From Pseudonocardiales bacterium (lineage in GTDB: Bacteria; Actinomycetota; Actinomycetes; Mycobacteriales; Pseudonocardiaceae), in assembly GCA_025465385.1 (NCBI GenBank), contig JAODNG010000123.1:1-8119 (forward strand): a stretch of 8,119 nucleotides of DNA, written 5' to 3'. Below, piece after piece: positions 5,347 through 8,119 of this stretch. The notes beneath the pieces were generated by a model. That model ran no database searches and had not been told where the DNA came from. It worked only from the letters and a program-made list of their open reading frames with translations. The position numbers and the translations under genes were made by a program. Position 1 is the stretch's first letter. Every line of letters starts with the position of its first letter.

Positions 5347-6797
5347 ACGGTGCTCAACTTCGCCGAGAAGTGAGCGTATGGGAGGCCATCGGTATCTCGC
5401 TGGCGTTGATGGCGCCCTCGATGGCGGTCAACATCAACCCACAGGGCACCGCGGGAGCGGTCGGGCGTGCTGTCCCGTTGGCGTTCGCCCTGGCCACCGT
5501 AGGGGTGCTGCTCATTGGCTACACGTTCGTACGACTGTGCCAACGGTTCCACCACGCCGGAAGTGTTTACGGATTCGTCGGGGCGACATTGGGGCCTCGT
5601 CTCGGTGTCGTCGCCGGATGGGCCCTGCTGGGTACTTACGTGCTCTACGGGGTTGTCACCTCGACGGCGGCGGGAATTTTCGGTGCGACCTTCTTGGACA
5701 GCTTCGGGATCTGGACGCATCAGCCGCCTTGGGCGGGCTTTCTGATCGGCGCCGTCGCGCTGATCGGGGTGTACTTGTTAGCGATCGGATCTGTTCGGGG
5801 GGCGACCAGAATCCTGCTGTCGATCGAGAGTGTCACCGTCGCGTTGATTTTAGTCGTGGCGGTGGTAATCCTTGTCCGGCTCGCGTCAGGCACCGCGCCG
5901 CAGGGCCACACAGTAGATTTCTCCGTGTTCACGGTGCCGCGCGGTACCGGTGTCTCGGCGGTGTTTCTCGGCGTCGTCTTCGGCTTTCTGTCTTTTGCTG
6001 GTTTCGAGGCCGCCTCGACTCTCGGCGAAGAGGCGCGAAAGCCACGGCGGGACATCCCGAGAGCGATTCTGGGTACCGCAGTTTTCGGTGGGCTGTACTT
6101 TGTGTTCGTCACCGCCGTGGAGGTGATGGGCTTCGGCACTGACGACAAAGGAATGTCGGCGTTCACCGGGTCCGGATCGTTGCTCGGAGACCTCGGCTCG
6201 CAGTATCTGGCGCGCTGGGTGGGTGAGGTCATCACGATTGGTGCAGCGATCAGCGCGTTCGGTTGCGCGCTGGCCTGTGCGGTGGCAGCCGGGAGGTTAT
6301 TGTTCGCCCTTTCCCGGGATGGCGTTGGTCTCGCTGCCTTCAACAAGGTATCGCCGAATCGAGGCACGCCGGTTCACGCGACCGCAGCCGTCGTCATCGG
6401 CATGTGGGTGGTTGTTGGTGCCATCTGGTTCGGGCTGGGTGCCAGGCCCTTCGACCTGTTCGTCGCGTCCGGAACCATCGGAACGCTGATCTTGCTGGTG
6501 GCCTATGCGCTGGCCACGATCGGCGCAACGAAGCTGTTGTTTTTCTCCACTCACCGAGAGGTTGCGGTCTGGGAGATCGTCGTCCCTACGCTGGCGCTGC
6601 TGCTGATCGGTTACACACTGTTCCGCAACACCTGGCCGTACCCGACCGGCGCTGCCGGCGCCTATCCGGCCTTGGCTGCAGTGTGGCTGTTGGTTGGCGT
6701 GGTATGGGTACTCGCACGTCCCGCCGCGACCCGTCGCGCAGGTCGGCTTCTCATTGCCGATGAGGGCCTCAGCACGCAGCTTCGCACGGCGCGGTGA
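5343..6797 (+). CDS. APC superfamily amino acid/amine permease
   Basis: A 484-residue inner-membrane secondary transporter that probably imports an amino acid, amine or related compound by cation or solute coupling. Hydrophobic stretches fit about 12 membrane helices; the first is near residues 13-32 (WEAIGISLALMAPSMAVNIN) and the second near 44-66. The family-typical segment SFAGFEAASTLGEEARKP at residues 217-234, with its E-E-x-x-K-P ending, marks the APC fold around helix 6. The C-terminal 25-30 residues are Arg-rich and hydrophilic, as expected for a cytoplasmic tail. It is the last gene of the three-gene operon, coupled to the amidohydrolase by a 4-base overlap, so its cargo is likely that enzyme's substrate. 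Three TTA codons (146, 170, 319) and the sequence around them are less GC-biased than the neighbours. It ends 19 bases from the convergent phytoene synthase with no clear terminator. Substrate specificity is not readable. Confidence 0.9.
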   Translation: MNGAQLRREVSVWEAIGISLALMAPSMAVNINPQGTAGAVGRAVPLAFALATVGVLLIGYTFVRLCQRFHHAGSVYGFVGATLGPRLGVVAGWALLGTYVLYGVVTSTAAGIFGATFLDSFGIWTHQPPWAGFLIGAVALIGVYLLAIGSVRGATRILLSIESVTVALILVVAVVILVRLASGTAPQGHTVDFSVFTVPRGTGVSAVFLGVVFGFLSFAGFEAASTLGEEARKPRRDIPRAILGTAVFGGLYFVFVTAVEVMGFGTDDKGMSAFTGSGSLLGDLGSQYLARWVGEVITIGAAISAFGCALACAVAAGRLLFALSRDGVGLAAFNKVSPNRGTPVHATAAVVIGMWVVVGAIWFGLGARPFDLFVASGTIGTLILLVAYALATIGATKLLFFSTHREVAVWEIVVPTLALLLIGYTLFRNTWPYPTGAAGAYPALAAVWLLVGVVWVLARPAATRRAGRLLIADEGLSTQLRTAR

Positions 6798-6816
6798 TGA
6801 GGTCTCGAAGCAGGGC

Positions 6817-7761
6817 CTATCGCCGGGTCCGCGCTAGCAGCGCCCTGCTCAGGCCTGGAAGAGCGACGGCGAGCCGACGGCGGCCTGGCACTGCCACGCG
6901 ACGGGCTAGCACGTCGTACTCGGCCGCCTCGATCTCGTCCAGAATGCCACCGTAAAGCCGAAACGCGGTGGTTACGCAGGCCCGGGATACCGGGGCCAGC
7001 ATCGGAATTCCCGGCGCCGCCCGGCGGTAGATCGCCCGGGTCCGGGCGACCAGGTAGGCCAGCGCGCGGCGCACTCGCGGATCGGGCCGCCCGGTGCTGC
7101 GGCACCACCCCAGTAGCTCCCGGTCCACCCCGAAGGACGCCAGGTCGTCAGCGGGGAGGTAAACCCGTCCGCGATCGAGATCCTCTCCCACGTCGCGGAG
7201 GAAGTTGGTGATCTGAAAGGCGACGCCCAGCGCGGCGGCGTGCGGCTCAGCTCGCTGCCGGGGCACCACGGTACCCAGCACCGGCAGCACTTGCAGACCG
7301 ATCACGGCCGCTGACCCGTGCACGTAGCGGGCTAGGTCGTCGAAGGTCTGATAACCGGCCACCCCGCCCTGTTCCACCGGTCGATCCATCTGCATCGACA
7401 CCATGAAATCCGCGAAGTGCTGCGGATCGATCTGGTACCGAACCGCGGTGTGCACCGGCGCTGCCAGCACCGGGTGCGCCGAGCGGCCCTGCGCCAGGCC
7501 GTCGAGCAACTGCTTCGCCAGCGCGTCGAGCTCCGCGAGGCGCTGCGGCCACGGCCGGGTGTCGGCAAGGTCGTCGACGATCTCATCGGCGTACCGGGCC
7601 AGCCCGTACAGTGCGTGGATCGCTGGCCGTTGCCCCGGTGGTAGCAGCCGGGTCGCCAAGAAGTAGGTCCGGCCGTGCGCCGCATTGAGCTGCCGGCATC
7701 GGGCGTACGACGCGCGCAGCGCGGGCTCGGTGATGCCAGCAGCGTCGAGCTCACGGCTCAT
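6817..7761 (-). CDS. crtB: Phytoene/squalene synthase family protein
   Basis: A 314-residue all-helical prenyl synthase that joins two prenyl diphosphates head to head, giving phytoene from two GGPP if it is CrtB. The first aspartate-rich magnesium motif is DEIVDD at residues 59-64, preceded by HALYGLARYA. The second is DVGED at 190-194 within NFLRDVGEDLDRGRVYLP, the most diagnostic stretch of the family. YVHGSAAVIG at 146-155 corresponds to the Y-x-x-x-x-A-x-x-V-G substrate-site segment. Length matches CrtB. The ATG at 7761 overlaps the stop of the mannosyltransferase gene as ATGA (7758-7761), so it is translated by coupling in the same operon. Neither a desaturase nor a GGPP synthase is visible in the window. 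A squalene or dehydrosqualene synthase is possible because family members share these motifs, but the sequence reads closer to phytoene synthases. Confidence 0.88.
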   Translation of the reverse strand: MSRELDAAGITEPALRASYARCRQLNAAHGRTYFLATRLLPPGQRPAIHALYGLARYADEIVDDLADTRPWPQRLAELDALAKQLLDGLAQGRSAHPVLAAPVHTAVRYQIDPQHFADFMVSMQMDRPVEQGGVAGYQTFDDLARYVHGSAAVIGLQVLPVLGTVVPRQRAEPHAAALGVAFQITNFLRDVGEDLDRGRVYLPADDLASFGVDRELLGWCRSTGRPDPRVRRALAYLVARTRAIYRRAAPGIPMLAPVSRACVTTAFRLYGGILDEIEAAEYDVLARRVAVPGRRRLAVALPGLSRALLARTRR

Positions 7762-8119
7762 GCCACCACCGACACCGGATCGCTGCGCTGCTTGCCATCA
7801 GGCCGGGCAAGCGCGTCGCGGCGCAGTAACGCAGCCCCCGCGATCAGCGACACCGACACGATCCCGAGCTGGTAAGGCCAGTGGTCGAACGCGCTTTGCC
7901 CAGTGGGGTAGGTGCACAACACCAGCCAGGTCGAGGCCGCGACTACCCACGCCAGCGACTGTCGCGGCCAGGGCAGCGCCGCGCCGAGGACGAGAGACCA
8001 CGTGAGATACCAGGGCAGGGTGGCGGGCGCCAGCAGGGCCGCCCACAGCAGTACAAGTGCGGTGCGCTGAACGGCCGCTGCTGCGCCGTCCCTGGCCAGC
8101 CACCACTGCCGGGCGAAGA
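7758..8119 (-). CDS. C-terminal part of polyprenol-phosphomannose-dependent alpha-1,6-mannosyltransferase (MptA/MptB-like, 5' end outside window)
   Basis: Only the last 120 codons are present; the gene enters from the right edge. Seen: a multi-pass membrane tail with about three hydrophobic segments (TALVLLWAALLAPATLPWYL, then SLAWVVAASTWLVLCTYP, then LGIVSVSLIAGAALL), ending in a short charged cytoplasmic tail. The LAPATLPWYLTWSL phrase, with the WYxTW core near the end of a helix, recalls GT-C mannosyltransferases of the MptA/MptB family, which extend the alpha-1,6-mannan backbone of lipomannan outside the membrane using polyprenyl-phosphate mannose. The catalytic N-terminal loops are not in the window, so the exact paralogue cannot be decided. 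Its stop overlaps the start of the phytoene/squalene synthase by four bases, and it is the upstream gene of that operon. One TTA codon is present (7827-7829). Confidence 0.65.
   Translation of the reverse strand, partial: FARQWWLARDGAAAAVQRTALVLLWAALLAPATLPWYLTWSLVLGAALPWPRQSLAWVVAASTWLVLCTYPTGQSAFDHWPYQLGIVSVSLIAGAALLRRDALARPDGKQRSDPVSVVA

Noticed and set aside
5165..6142. Plus-strand open frame of 325 codons across the amidohydrolase-permease junction
   Set aside because: It is Arg- and Gly-rich with no domain and overlaps two well-supported genes in other frames.
5720..6367. Minus-strand open frame of 215 codons opposite the permease
   Set aside because: The product is Thr-, Pro- and Ala-rich low-complexity sequence, as expected from the antisense of hydrophobic GC-rich codons.
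6792..6825. Possible hairpin CGGTGAT / ATCGCCG between the permease and phytoene synthase genes
   Set aside because: It has one G-U pair, a 20-base loop and no T-run, and it overlaps both coding ends; too weak to call a terminator.
1..8119. Mobile element, CRISPR array or phage attachment site
   Set aside because: No transposase or integrase reading frame, no regularly spaced short repeats beyond the two-copy motif at 2798-2882, and no tRNA-end duplication were seen.

Overview
The window is high-GC, tightly packed DNA that reads as an actinomycete chromosome. The strongest taxonomic clue is at the right edge. The tail of a polyprenol-phosphomannose-dependent alpha-1,6-mannosyltransferase (MptA/MptB type, lipomannan synthesis) is translationally coupled to a phytoene/squalene synthase. 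That mannosyltransferase family belongs to the mycolata and their relatives (Mycobacteriales, Pseudonocardiales). Several genes carry in-frame TTA codons, which argues mildly against a Streptomyces-like host. I cannot name a genus.

Layout. (1) 1-1197, minus: a class I glutamyl-tRNA synthetase-like gene that runs off the left edge. It looks like the N-terminally extended form I associate with Clostridia, not the usual actinobacterial housekeeping GltX. (2) 1198-1477: a 280-bp divergent intergenic region with several inverted repeats. (3) 1478-2140, plus: a small stand-alone GT-A-like glycosyltransferase. (4) 2162-2770, minus: a class I SAM-dependent methyltransferase, convergent with the glycosyltransferase. 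(5) 2771-2882: a 112-bp gap holding two near-identical copies of a 21-bp motif set 64 bp apart. (6) 2883-3698, minus: a metallo-beta-lactamase-fold protein with an N-terminal zinc ribbon and an incomplete metal motif. (7) 3699-3758: a short divergent promoter with an imperfect palindrome over a TTGACG box. (8) 3759-6797, plus: a three-gene overlapping operon of an SRPBCC protein, an amidohydrolase and an APC-family permease. (9) 6817-8119, minus: phytoene/squalene synthase and the end of the mannosyltransferase gene, convergent with the permease.

How they may work together. The centre (about 2160-6800) looks like one small-molecule locus: a permease to import an amino-acid-like or amine-like compound, an amidohydrolase to cleave it, an SRPBCC protein that could bind or modify the product, and on the other strand an MBL-fold hydrolase and a methyltransferase. 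GTCA/TGAC half-sites occur in both the divergent promoter and the methyltransferase upstream region, so one regulator could control both arms; this is inference. The left edge (tRNA synthetase paralogue, orphan glycosyltransferase) looks like accessory, possibly horizontally acquired cargo. The right edge is envelope and isoprenoid biosynthesis. I found no tRNA, rRNA, insertion sequence, transposase or CRISPR array.
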